Below, one piece after another: positions 16,068-24,358 of a DNA stretch of 34,573 nucleotides. Source of the stretch: Burkholderiaceae bacterium (GTDB taxonomy: Bacteria; Pseudomonadota; Gammaproteobacteria; Burkholderiales; Burkholderiaceae_C); assembly GCA_031276435.1 (NCBI GenBank), contig JAISNB010000011.1, positions 1 through 34,573 of the forward strand. Direction: 5' to 3'. The notes under the pieces are model-generated. The model searched no databases and was not told the origin of the DNA. It was given only the letters and a program-made list of their open reading frames with translations. The position numbers and the translations under genes are program-made. Positions within the stretch are counted from its first letter, which is position 1, and every line of letters begins with the position of its first letter.

Positions 16068-18509
16068 TCAGGCCCGCAGGCGCGCGCCCAATTGTTGCTG
16101 CAATGCCTGCAAGACGGCCTGCACGGCGGCATCGACTTGCTCGTCGGTGAGGTTGCCGCCAGCGTACTGGAACACCAGGCGCACGGCCAGGCTTTTTTCG
16201 CCAGCGGCCATGCTGGCGGCGGCTTCGGCGCCGGGGCTGGGCCGCCACACGTCGAACAAGAGCGCTGCGCCGCGCAGCAGCAGCGCGGTTTCTGCGCTGT
16301 GGATGGCCTGCATCAGTTGCGCGTGCGTGATCTGCTCGCGCACCACCACGGCCAAATCGCGCTCCACCAACTGGTGGCGCGATACGGGTTGCGCCTGGGG
16401 CAGCGGGCGCGCCAGCACGGCATCAAGCGCCAGCTCGAACAGCAGCGGCGTTTGCGGCAGTTCCCACTTCTGGCGCCAGCGCGGGTGCAACTCGCCCACG
16501 TGGCCGATGACTGCGCCATCTGCCAGCACGCGCGCCGCGCGGCCCGGGTGCAGCGCCGGATGCTGGCACGGCTCAAAGGCAATCTGGCGCGCGGCCAGCA
16601 GGGTTTGCACATCGCCCTTGATGTCAAAAAAATCGGCGCTCGCTTGTTTGCCGGTCCAGAACTGGCGCGCGGGCGCTCCGTAGAGCGCACCAGCCACGTG
16701 CATGGGCTGGCGCACGCCGCGCACGCTGGCCTCATTTTCTGTGGCGCTGGCATCGCGCAGAAATACGCGCCCGATTTCAAACACGCGCACACGCTCGGCA
16801 CGGCGGTCCACGTTGTGTTTGACCACGTTGAGCAGCGAGGCCATGAGGCTGCTGCGCATGACGTTCATCTGGCTGGCAATGGGATTGAGCAGGCGGATGG
16901 GTTGCGCGTTGCCCGCCAGGTCGCGCTCCCAGTTTTCGTCCACGAAACTGAAGTTGATGGTTTCCAGATAGCCCAGATCGGCCAAGACGCGGCGCACGGC
17001 AAACGGGCTGCGCCGGGTTTCGGGGCACACCCGCGGCGCGATCGCAGCCAGCGGCGCCACGTCGGGCAGTTGCTGGTAGCCCGTCAGGCGCGCGATTTCT
17101 TCTATCAGGTCTTCCTCGATGCGCAAATCAAAGCGGTAGGACGGCGGCGTGACCGTGATGGCTGCGTCGCCTTTTTCTTGCTGCGCGAAGCCCAGGCGCT
17201 GGAACACCTGCGCACATTGCTGCTGGCTGACGGGCATGCCGATGACTTTGGCCGCGCGCGCCACGCGCAGCGTGATGGGCGCCGGTTGGGGCATGTTGGG
17301 TTGCGCGTCGTCCACGGGGCCGAAGCGGGTTTGCGCGGTGCCGCAGATTTGGGCAATGAGTTGCGAAATGCGCTCGATGTGCGCGACGGTCAGCGCGGGG
17401 TCTACGCCGCGCTCGAAGCGGTGCCCGGCGTCGGTGGCGAAGTTCAAGCGTCGCGAGCGTCCGGCCACGGCCTCGGGCCACCAGAAAGCGGCTTCGACGT
17501 AGACGTTTTGCGTGGCATCGGATACGGCAGTGGCGTCGCCGCCCATGATTCCGGCCAGCGATTCGACAGCCTGATCGTCGGCAATCACGCCCACGGTTTC
17601 GTCCAGCGTGACCGTGTTGCCGTTGAGCAGCTTGAGCTGCTCGCCCGCGCGCGCCCAGCGCACGGCAAGTGCGCCATGAATCTTGTCCAGATCGAAGATG
17701 TGCGTCGGGCGACCGTATTCGAACATCACGTAGTTGGAGATGTCCACCAGCGCGCCCACGCTGCGCTGGCCGCAGCGCGCCAGGCGCCGCGCCATCCACG
17801 CTGGCGTGGCGGCGCGGGTGTTGACGCCGCGCACCACGCGGCCAGAAAAGCGACCGCACAAATCAGGGGCCTGCACCTTGACGGGCAGCACTTCATCCGT
17901 GGTGGCGGGCACGGCGGCAATGGGCGGTGTGTTCAGGCTTGCGCCCGTGATGGCCGACAGCTCGCGCGCGACGCCATACACGCTGAGCACATGGCCCAGA
18001 TTGGGCGTGAGCTTGAGCGTAAACACCACGTCGTCCAGATCGAGCACCTGCCGGACATCAGCGCCCACGGGCGCGTCTGCTGGCAACTCCAGCAGGCCCG
18101 CGTGCTCGTCCGAGAGCCTGAGTTCGCGCGCCGAGCACAGCATGCCCTGGCTTTCCACGCCGCGCAGTTTGCCCAGCCTGATTTTGACCGGCTTGCCGTC
18201 GTCGCCCGGCGGCAGTTCAGCGCCCACCAGCGCGCACGGCACTTTGATGCCCGCGCGCGCGTTGGGCGCGCCGCACACCACGCCCAGCAGCGCGCCTTGC
18301 CCCACATCGACCTGGCACACGCGCAGGCGATCGGCGTTGGGGTGTTGCGCGGCCTCTTTGATTTCGCCCACCACGACATGCGCAAAAGCAGGCGCGACTG
18401 GGCGCAACGCTTCCACCTCGAAACCGGCCATGGTCAGGGCGTCGGCCAGTTCGGCGGTGTTCAGGGGCGGGTTGCAGAATTCGCGCAACCAGGATTCAGG
18501 AAATTGCAT
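16068..18509 (-). CDS. pheT: Phenylalanine--tRNA ligase beta subunit
   Basis: The 813-residue subunit forms the alpha2-beta2 synthetase with PheS. It begins MQFPESWLREFCNPPL. The tRNA-binding OB-like domain (about 40-150) shows HPNADRLRVCQVDVG and GVESQGMLCSARELRLS. The B3/B4 editing domain, B5 domain (SRRLNFATDAGHRFERGVDP nearby) and a C-terminal FDX-ACB anticodon-binding domain (last 90 residues) follow. Length is normal. It sits 44 bp after pheS. Confidence 0.97.
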   Translation of the reverse strand: MQFPESWLREFCNPPLNTAELADALTMAGFEVEALRPVAPAFAHVVVGEIKEAAQHPNADRLRVCQVDVGQGALLGVVCGAPNARAGIKVPCALVGAELPPGDDGKPVKIRLGKLRGVESQGMLCSARELRLSDEHAGLLELPADAPVGADVRQVLDLDDVVFTLKLTPNLGHVLSVYGVARELSAITGASLNTPPIAAVPATTDEVLPVKVQAPDLCGRFSGRVVRGVNTRAATPAWMARRLARCGQRSVGALVDISNYVMFEYGRPTHIFDLDKIHGALAVRWARAGEQLKLLNGNTVTLDETVGVIADDQAVESLAGIMGGDATAVSDATQNVYVEAAFWWPEAVAGRSRRLNFATDAGHRFERGVDPALTVAHIERISQLIAQICGTAQTRFGPVDDAQPNMPQPAPITLRVARAAKVIGMPVSQQQCAQVFQRLGFAQQEKGDAAITVTPPSYRFDLRIEEDLIEEIARLTGYQQLPDVAPLAAIAPRVCPETRRSPFAVRRVLADLGYLETINFSFVDENWERDLAGNAQPIRLLNPIASQMNVMRSSLMASLLNVVKHNVDRRAERVRVFEIGRVFLRDASATENEASVRGVRQPMHVAGALYGAPARQFWTGKQASADFFDIKGDVQTLLAARQIAFEPCQHPALHPGRAARVLADGAVIGHVGELHPRWRQKWELPQTPLLFELALDAVLARPLPQAQPVSRHQLVERDLAVVVREQITHAQLMQAIHSAETALLLRGAALLFDVWRPSPGAEAAASMAAGEKSLAVRLVFQYAGGNLTDEQVDAAVQAVLQALQQQLGARLRA

Positions 18510-18553
18510 AGTGACTCGGATTCATCCACTCTTGTGGCGGGCGCGCCGCCGCT

Positions 18554-19627
18554 TCAGGCAAACTGGCTGAGAAAACGCACGTCGCCTTCAAAAAACAGGC
18601 GCAAATCGCTGATGCCATAGCGCAGCATGGCCAGCCGGTCGATGCCCGAACCAAAGGCAAAGCCAATGAAACGCTCGGGATCCAGCCCCATGTTGCGCAC
18701 CACCTGCGGGTGCACCTGCCCGGAGCCTGACACCTCCAGCCACTTGCCCGCCAGCGGGCCACTTTGAAACTGGATGTCGATCTCCGCACTGGGTTCGGTA
18801 AACGGGAAATAACTGGGGCGAAAGCGCAAGATGAGGTCATCCGTCTCGAAAAACGCCTTGCAAAAACCAAGGTACGTGGCTTTCAAATCCTTGAAGCTCA
18901 CGTTTTCGCCAAGCCACAGTCCTTCGACCTGGTGGAACATGGGCGAGTGCGTGGCGTCGTTGTCAACGCGGTAGGTGCGCCCGGGCGCGATGACGCGGAT
19001 TTCGCTGACCTCGCCGCGCGCCAGCGCCGCCGCGTGTCGCCGGGCATGCGCCGTGGCGTAGCGAATTTGCATGGGACTGGTGTGCGTGCGCAGGCAGTAA
19101 GGCAGGCCGTTTTCGTCTTCCAGATCGACATAGAACGTATCCTGCATGGAGCGCGCCGGGTGGTTGGGCGGGTTGTTCAGCGCCGTGAAGTTGAACCAGT
19201 CGCTCTCGATTTCAGGGCCGTCGGCCACGTCAAAGCCCATGCTGGCAAAGACTTGCTCGACGCGCTCCCACGCCAGGGCAATGGGGTGCAGGCCACCGGC
19301 GTCGCGCTGGCGGCCCGGCAGCGTCACATCCAGCGCCTCGGCCCGCAACTGGCGCTCCAGATCGGCGTCCTGCAAAGCCTGGCGGCGCGCGGCCAGGGCG
19401 GCCTCGATCGCCTGCTTGGCCGTGTTGATGGCCGCGCCCCGGACTTTTTTTTCTTCGACCGGCAACTGCGCCAGGCCTTTCATCAAATCGGTCAACTGCC
19501 CGGACTTGCCCAGATAGCGCGCCTTGGCGTTTTCCAGATCGGCGGGCGTCGCGGCCCCGGCAAATTCAGATGCGGCGCGGGCCACCAGTTGATCGAGTTG
19601 ATCGGAAACCGAAGCTGAAGCATTCAT
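18554..19627 (-). CDS. pheS: Phenylalanine--tRNA ligase alpha subunit
   Basis: A 357-residue catalytic subunit. An N-terminal coiled coil (about 5-100) contains RYLGKSGQLTDLMKGL. The class II core follows, with HPIALAWERVEQVFASMGFD, FTALNNPPNHPARSMQDTFY (motif 1-2 region), RTHTSPMQIRY, and motif 3 FGSGIDRLAMLRYG near the end. The start is ATG 19627 (MNASASVSDQL); an in-frame GTG at 19642 is less likely. The gene begins 24 nt after the U-tract of an intrinsic terminator that separates it from rplT. Confidence 0.97.
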   Translation of the reverse strand: MNASASVSDQLDQLVARAASEFAGAATPADLENAKARYLGKSGQLTDLMKGLAQLPVEEKKVRGAAINTAKQAIEAALAARRQALQDADLERQLRAEALDVTLPGRQRDAGGLHPIALAWERVEQVFASMGFDVADGPEIESDWFNFTALNNPPNHPARSMQDTFYVDLEDENGLPYCLRTHTSPMQIRYATAHARRHAAALARGEVSEIRVIAPGRTYRVDNDATHSPMFHQVEGLWLGENVSFKDLKATYLGFCKAFFETDDLILRFRPSYFPFTEPSAEIDIQFQSGPLAGKWLEVSGSGQVHPQVVRNMGLDPERFIGFAFGSGIDRLAMLRYGISDLRLFFEGDVRFLSQFA

Positions 19628-19650
19628 TGCAAAAAACACCACCAGAAATC

Positions 19651-19689
19651 AAAAGAAAAAGGGATTGACGCCTTCGCGGCATCAACCCC
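19651..19689 (-). terminator. Intrinsic terminator between rplT and pheS (attenuator candidate)
   Basis: On the minus strand, a 12-pair stem (19689-19678 with 19672-19661, two G-U pairs) with a GCGAA loop is followed by TTTTTCTTTT (19660-19651). pheS starts 24 nt later. It can limit read-through from the thrS-infC-rpmI-rplT genes into pheST, or attenuate pheST if a promoter lies between. Confidence 0.75.
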
Positions 19690-19762
19690 CTTGCGCAGCC
19701 CGCGCCTGTTGTCATCTGGAGAAACAGAGTGTCCGGCGCAGCGCGCGCGCAAGCGTGAAAAA

Positions 19763-20128
19763 TCAAGCGGCGGCGGTCAGTTTGGCCTTGGCTTGTTCCA
19801 CGATGCTGGCAAAGGCCGCCTTGTCGTGCACGGCAATGTCGGCCAGAACCTTGCGATCCAGCCCCACACCGGCCTTGGTCATCCCGTTGATGAACTGGCT
19901 GTAGGTGATGCCGCATTCACGCGCGGCGGCGTTGATGCGGGCAATCCACAGACGGCGGAATACGCGCTTTTTGGCGCGGCGGTCGCGGTAGGCATACTGG
20001 CCTGCCTTCATGACGGCTTGCTTGGCAACGCGATAGACGTTGCCGCGGCGGCCGCGGAAGCCTTTGGCCAGAGCCAGAACTTTTTTGTGACGAGCGCGGG
20101 CGGTAACGCCACGTTTGACGCGAGGCAT
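19763..20128 (-). CDS. rplT: 50S ribosomal protein L20
   Basis: 121 residues with the classic start MPRVKRGVTARARHKKVL, then GFRGRRGNVYRVAKQAVMKAG and FRRLWIARINAAARECG. L20 binds 23S rRNA early in 50S assembly. In E. coli it also represses rpmI-rplT translation. It starts 27 bp after rpmI. Confidence 0.98.
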   Translation of the reverse strand: MPRVKRGVTARARHKKVLALAKGFRGRRGNVYRVAKQAVMKAGQYAYRDRRAKKRVFRRLWIARINAAARECGITYSQFINGMTKAGVGLDRKVLADIAVHDKAAFASIVEQAKAKLTAAA

Positions 20129-20155
20129 ATGGTTTTCTCCTTGTCCGTCAGTTGA

Positions 20156-20359
20156 TCAAAGACCCGCAAAGGGCAGCATCTGCGCTATGTGACCCAGATT
20201 GGTCTCATGCACATTGACCGCGCCCCGCAAGTGGCGTTTGTTCTTGGTGGTCTTCTTGGTCAGGATGTGACGCTTGAAGGCTTGACCGCGCTTGACGGTG
20301 CCACCGGGACGGACGCGAAAACGCTTTTTCGCGCTGCTCTTGGTTTTCATTTTGGGCAT
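20156..20359 (-). CDS. rpmI: 50S ribosomal protein L35
   Basis: 67 residues, very basic: MPKMKTKSSAKKRFRVRPGG followed by KRGQAFKRHILTKKTTKNKR and HLRGAV. The ATG at 20359 has AAGGAG about 7 nt upstream. The 198-bp gap from infC contains three stem-loops that may be the L20-responsive control region. Confidence 0.98.
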   Translation of the reverse strand: MPKMKTKSSAKKRFRVRPGGTVKRGQAFKRHILTKKTTKNKRHLRGAVNVHETNLGHIAQMLPFAGL

Positions 20360-20557
20360 TCACATGCTCCTTGGTTTGCATTGTGCTCGTGAGGCGTCTG
20401 CAAACCGGTTTGCAGCCTTGATGGCCCCGAGCCACTTTTGTGGGCAACCTTCCAGTTGCCCGGTTTGCCCGGCTGACCGCCCCGCAAGAAGAGGAGTCGT
20501 CAACCTGGCAAATTCTGGCCCGCTCCAAAAAGAGCGGGCGCGCGGCATATTCTTGCC
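20360..20557 (-). promoter_or_regulatory. infC-rpmI intergenic region with three stem-loops
   Basis: Three hairpins are visible: GCCCGCTC/GAGCGGGC (20518-20539, 8 bp, 19 nt after infC), GGGCAAC/GTTGCCC (20442-20461, 7 bp), and an 18-nt perfect palindrome CTGCAAACCGGTTTGCAG (20398-20415). None has a T-tract. In E. coli, L20 binds structured RNA in the same intergenic position to repress rpmI, so an autoregulatory site is plausible. I did not match it to a known leader family. Confidence 0.45.
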
Positions 20558-21199
20558 TTAACTTTCAGCCGATTCCGCTGGCGTTGCCGCTGCCGCCAGG
20601 GGCGTTGCCGCAGCCTGCTTGCCGCCAGAGGCGGCGGCGCTACCGCCACCGCCTTTTTTGCGCGCGGGCGCCAGCATCATGATCATCTGCTTGCCTTCGA
20701 GCTTGGGAAACTGCTCGACCTGGATGATGTCGGCCAGGTCATCGCGGATGCGGCTGAGCAAATCAAGCCCCAACTCCTGGTGCGTGATCTCGCGACCGCG
20801 AAAACGCAGCGTGACCTTGACCTTGTCGCCATCGGCCAGGAAGCGGCGGATGTTGCGCATCTTGATCTGGTAGTCGCCCTCGTCCGTGCCGGGGCGGAAC
20901 TTGACTTCCTTGATCTCGATGACAACCTGCTTGGCCTTGGCCTCGGCGGCCTTCTTCTGCTCCTGATACTTGAACTTTCCATAGTCCATCAGGCGGCAGA
21001 CCGGCGGGCTGGCCATGGCGGCGATTTCCACCAGATCAATGTCCAGATCGCCCGCCATGCGCAGGGCTTCCTGGATGGCAACGATGCCCATCGGCTCGTT
21101 GTCCGGCCCGTTGAGGCGCACCTCTGGCGCGGTGATTTCACGGTTCAGGCGATGGGCGCGCTCTTCACGTTGGCGGCGGTCACGAAAATTGGTAGCGAT
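20558..21199 (-). CDS. infC: Translation initiation factor IF-3 with ATC start codon
   Basis: A 213-residue factor that binds the 30S subunit and checks start-codon pairing. The start is ATC at 21199: the peptide ATNFRDRRQREERAHRLNRE precedes the conserved ITAPEVRLNGPDNE, AGGA lies about 8 nt upstream, and a TGA sits two codons upstream, so no ATG/GTG can give the full N-terminal domain. Non-AUG starts are a known feature of infC and support autocontrol of translation. The linker YGKFKYQEQKKAAEAKAKQ and C-terminal domain (VKVTLRFRGREITH) are normal. An extra Ala/Gly-rich tail of about 35 residues ends the protein. It starts 97 bp after thrS. Confidence 0.95.
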   Translation of the reverse strand: MATNFRDRRQREERAHRLNREITAPEVRLNGPDNEPMGIVAIQEALRMAGDLDIDLVEIAAMASPPVCRLMDYGKFKYQEQKKAAEAKAKQVVIEIKEVKFRPGTDEGDYQIKMRNIRRFLADGDKVKVTLRFRGREITHQELGLDLLSRIRDDLADIIQVEQFPKLEGKQMIMMLAPARKKGGGGSAAASGGKQAAATPLAAAATPAESAES

Positions 21200-21296
21200 G
21201 GCTCAAATCCTTTCATTCACAAAAAAACACTGCAAAAACAACGCCTTCTGCCCTGACCAAACCAGCGCAGGCAAAAAACCGGGTCCATGAAGGCCA

Positions 21297-23213
21297 TCAG
21301 GCTTTGGACACAATGTCCTGCCCCAGGCGCTCGGCAAACGCCTCAAGCGGCATGACGCCAAGATCCTGTCCGCCCCGCGCGCGCACGGCAACGGCACCAA
21401 CTTGCTTTTCCTTGTCGCCAGCGACAAGGATATAAGGCAGCTTTTGCAACGAATGCTCGCGTATTTTATACGTGATCTTCTCGTTTCGCAGGTCGGTTTC
21501 GGCCCTGAAGCCCCGCTGGCGCAGCATTTTGGCCACGCTTTGCGCATAGTCGGCCTGCGCGTCGGTGATTGTGGCGACCACCACCTGAACCGGCGCCAGC
21601 CAGACGGGCATGGCCCCCGCGTGCTGCTCGATCAGGATGCCGATGAAGCGCTCAAGACTGCCCACGATGGCCCGGTGCAGCATGACGGGGCGGTGGCGCG
21701 CACCATCTTCGCCCACATATTCGGCGTCCAGCCGCTCGGGCAAATTGGGGTCGACCTGGATCGTGCCGCATTGCCACTGGCGGCCCAGCGCGTCTTTGAG
21801 CGTGTATTCGATTTTGGGGCCGTAGAACGCGCCCTCGCCGGGCAAGTACTCGAACGCGCAACCCGACGCGCGCAACCCCGCGGCCAGCGCGGCTTCGGCT
21901 TTGTCCCAACTGGCGTCGGTGCCGATGCGTTTTTCGGGCCGCGTCGACAGCTTGTAGAGTATGTCGGTAAAGCCAAAGTCCTTGTAGACCTTTTGCAGCA
22001 AGGTCGTGAAGGCCGTGACTTCGGACTGGATCATCTCTTCGGTACAGAAGATGTGGCCGTCGTCCTGCGTGAAACCGCGCACCCGCATGATGCCGTGCAG
22101 CCCGCCCGATGGCTCGTTGCGGTGGCAGGCGCCAAATTCGCCGTAGCGCAGCGGCAGATCGCGATAGCTCCTGACACCCTGCTTGAAGATCAGGATGTGG
22201 CCCGGACAGTTCATGGGCTTGAGCGCGTAGTCGCGCTTTTCCGACTCGGTGGTGAACATGTTCTCGCGGTACTTGTCCCAGTGGCCGGTTTTTTCCCACA
22301 GGCTTTTGTCCAGAATCTGCGGGCCTCTGACCTCCAGATAACCGTTGTCGCGGTACACGCCGCGCATGTACTGCTCCACCTGCTGCCAGATGCACCAGCC
22401 CTTGGGGTGCCAGAACACGGTCCCGGGCGAATGCTCGTCAATGTGGAACAAATCCAGCTCGCGCCCCAGCTTGCGGTGATCGCGCTTTTCGGCCTCTTCC
22501 AGCATCGTCAGGTATTGCCTGAGATCGTCCTTGCTGGCCCAGGCCGTACCGTAGATGCGCTGGAGCATCTCGTTGCGGTGATCGCCCCGCCAGTAAGCGC
22601 CCGCCACCTTCATCAGCTTGAAGAACCTGAGCTTGCCCGTGCTGGGCACGTGCGGGCCGCGGCACAGGTCTTCAAACGCGCCCTCGCGGTACAGGGACAC
22701 ATCCTCATTGGTCGGAATGCTGGCGATGATCTCGGCCTTGTAGTGCTCGCCCAGTCCCTTGAAGTACGCCACCGCCTCGTCGCGCGGCAACACGCGGCGC
22801 ACCACCGGCTCGTCCCTGGCGGCCAACTCGGTCATCTTCTTCTCGATGGCGGCCAGATTTTCCGGCGTAAACGGGCGCTTGTAGCTGAAGTCATAGTAAA
22901 AGCCGTTTTCGATCACCGGCCCAATGGTGACCTGCGCATCCGGAAACAGCTCTTTGACCGCGTAGGCCAGCAAGTGCGCGGTGGAATGGCGGATCATCTC
23001 CAGCCCCTCGGCATCCCTGGCCGTCACAATGGCAAGGCTGGCGTCGTGATCGACGATAAAACCCGTGTCCACCAGCTTGCCGTCCACCTTGCCGCCCAGC
23101 GCCGCCTTGGCCAGGCCTGCGCCAATGCTGGCGGCCACTTCGGCCACCGAAACCGGGCCGGGAAACTGCCGCCTGGAGCCATCAGGCAGCGTGAGAGTGA
23201 TTGCGTTGCTCAT
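21297..23213 (-). CDS. thrS: Threonine--tRNA ligase
   Basis: The 638-residue class II synthetase is full length: TGS domain (about 1-65, ITLTLPDGSRRQFPGPVSV), the editing domain with HSTAHLLAYAVKELFPDAQV, the catalytic core with the zinc-ligand segment PMNCPGH (Cys336), motif 2 FGACHRNEPSGGLHGIMRVR, and a C-terminal anticodon domain. ATG 23213 (MSNAITL) is preferred over ATG 23225, whose AGG would be too close. It heads the infC-rpmI-rplT group. Its leader contains an intrinsic terminator ending 21 nt before the start. Confidence 0.97.
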   Translation of the reverse strand: MSNAITLTLPDGSRRQFPGPVSVAEVAASIGAGLAKAALGGKVDGKLVDTGFIVDHDASLAIVTARDAEGLEMIRHSTAHLLAYAVKELFPDAQVTIGPVIENGFYYDFSYKRPFTPENLAAIEKKMTELAARDEPVVRRVLPRDEAVAYFKGLGEHYKAEIIASIPTNEDVSLYREGAFEDLCRGPHVPSTGKLRFFKLMKVAGAYWRGDHRNEMLQRIYGTAWASKDDLRQYLTMLEEAEKRDHRKLGRELDLFHIDEHSPGTVFWHPKGWCIWQQVEQYMRGVYRDNGYLEVRGPQILDKSLWEKTGHWDKYRENMFTTESEKRDYALKPMNCPGHILIFKQGVRSYRDLPLRYGEFGACHRNEPSGGLHGIMRVRGFTQDDGHIFCTEEMIQSEVTAFTTLLQKVYKDFGFTDILYKLSTRPEKRIGTDASWDKAEAALAAGLRASGCAFEYLPGEGAFYGPKIEYTLKDALGRQWQCGTIQVDPNLPERLDAEYVGEDGARHRPVMLHRAIVGSLERFIGILIEQHAGAMPVWLAPVQVVVATITDAQADYAQSVAKMLRQRGFRAETDLRNEKITYKIREHSLQKLPYILVAGDKEKQVGAVAVRARGGQDLGVMPLEAFAERLGQDIVSKA

Positions 23214-23233
23214 TTTTGAAAACATCCTGCACG

Positions 23234-23265
23234 AAAAACAAAAAGCGCGGGATCCGCCGCGCTTT
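23234..23265 (-). terminator. Intrinsic terminator in the thrS leader (attenuator candidate)
   Basis: On the minus strand, a perfect 9-bp stem (23265-23257 with 23250-23242) with a 6-nt loop is followed by TTGTTTTT (to 23234). It lies 21 nt before the thrS ATG at 23213, and 300 nt after the cysE stop. So it is placed as a leader attenuator and not as a simple cysE terminator. Confidence 0.8.
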
Positions 23266-23571
23266 CATGTGGGTTGCCTGACTGTGATTGTTCCTGACCG
23301 CTGCAATGCTTCTGCATGGCGCCCGCTGCAAAAGGCGCGCGGGCCGGCACCTTTTGCCAATCAGCAAAAAAACGGTGGAGTCCAAGTTCGCGGTGTCATA
23401 ACCGGGGTGCCTTTCTCGCTCTTATCCAGAAACGGGTTCGCTTGGCGCGGCAGCCACTCACGGCAGCCGCATCCTTCACCCAAAAGCTCTAAGTCAAGCT
23501 GTTGATTTTACAGCGCCTCTGGCGCGATGCGGCGCGCGGCAGCGCACGGCGGGGCACGCAGCGCCCCTGGC
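23266..23571 (-). promoter_or_regulatory. cysE-thrS intergenic region / thrS leader
   Basis: 306 bp without a clear gene. On the minus strand there is a TAAAAT near 23510 that could be a -10 box, but no good -35 was found. A GCAAAAGG/CCTTTTGC eight-pair hairpin lies at about 23335-23360, just after a 12-codon Thr-rich ORF. There is no tRNA T-loop signature in this stretch. The layout fits a structured leader for thrS. Confidence 0.4.
23361..23399 (-). CDS. Possible Thr-rich leader peptide of thrS
   Basis: ATG 23399 to TGA 23361 encodes MTPRTWTPPFFC, with 3 threonines in 12 residues. It ends about 95 nt before the terminator hairpin of the thrS leader. A weak AAAGG lies about 11 nt upstream. 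Thr-codon enrichment at this spot would suit ribosome-mediated attenuation, but the ribosome site is poor and a mutually exclusive antiterminator was not worked out. Could be chance. Confidence 0.25.
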   Translation of the reverse strand: MTPRTWTPPFFC

Positions 23572-24348
23572 TTATTTGCCGATCAGGTTGGTCAGCCGCT
23601 CGGCCTCAAAGGTTTCTTGCAGTGCGGCCTCGCCCGGTACGCAGCCCGGGGCCTTGGCTTGCGCGGAAAGCTGCTCGATAGCCAGCCACAGCAGTGCCAC
23701 CTGGTGCTCGTGGCTGGCGGCGTTGTCGATCAGCCCGCGCAGTGCAAGGCTCACCGGATCGTCGCTTTGTGTGACGCCGTAGGCCGAAAAGTCCATTTGT
23801 CCCGCCACTTCTTCGCGCTGCGTTTCGTCCTCGGCCTGAATGACGCGCGCCGGGTTGCCTATGGCGGTTGCGCCTGCTGGCACTGGCTTGGTGACCACCG
23901 CACCCGATCCGATTTTTGCGCCATCGCCCACCACAAAGCCGCCCAGCACCTGCGCGTTGGCGCCCACGATGACGCCTTTGCCAAGCGTGGGATGGCGCTT
24001 GGTGCCTTTGAGCAGCGATGTGCCACCCAGAGTCACGCCCTGATAGATGGTGCAGTCGTCGCCAATTTCAGCCGTTTCGCCAATGACCACGCCCATGCCG
24101 TGGTCGATGAATACGCGGCGGCCAATGACCGCGCCGGGGTGAATTTCGATGCCCGTGAGCCAGCGGCCCCAGTGCGATATCCAGCGCGCCAGCCAGGTCC
24201 AGCCCGCTTTCCACAGCGGGTGCGCAATGCGGTGCAGCGCCAGTGCGTGAAAGCCGGGATAGGAAAAGATGACATCCCAACGGCTGCGCGCGGCCGGGTC
24301 GCGCTCAAGAATGGACTGGATGTAGGAGTTGGTGCGACGAATCCACAT
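23572..24348 (-). CDS. cysE: Serine O-acetyltransferase
   Basis: A 258-residue enzyme that makes O-acetylserine from serine and acetyl-CoA, the first step of cysteine synthesis. The left-handed beta-helix of hexapeptide repeats is evident from IEIHPGAVIGRRVFIDHGMG through VIGETAEIGDDCTIYQGVT, GKGVIVGANAQVLGG and VGDGAKIGSGAVVTK. Catalytic His is in IDHGMG. The N-terminal helical part is short, as in beta-proteobacterial forms, and a C-terminal extension of about 70 residues after NPARVI is variable. It starts 10 bp after trmJ. Confidence 0.94.
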   Translation of the reverse strand: MWIRRTNSYIQSILERDPAARSRWDVIFSYPGFHALALHRIAHPLWKAGWTWLARWISHWGRWLTGIEIHPGAVIGRRVFIDHGMGVVIGETAEIGDDCTIYQGVTLGGTSLLKGTKRHPTLGKGVIVGANAQVLGGFVVGDGAKIGSGAVVTKPVPAGATAIGNPARVIQAEDETQREEVAGQMDFSAYGVTQSDDPVSLALRGLIDNAASHEHQVALLWLAIEQLSAQAKAPGCVPGEAALQETFEAERLTNLIGK

Positions 24349-24358
24349 GGCCGAGAGT

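Noticed and set aside
15690..18620. 976-codon plus-strand frame opposite ihfA and pheT
   Set aside because: Antisense shadow; both minus-strand genes are certain.
19566..19715. Possible pheST leader peptide starting MTTGAGCARGL
   Set aside because: The ORF runs through the terminator and far into pheS, lacks a cluster of Phe codons before the hairpin and has no good ribosome site.
23340..23470. Possible tRNA gene upstream of thrS
   Set aside because: No T-loop GTTCRA signature with paired stem and no cloverleaf could be formed on either strand.
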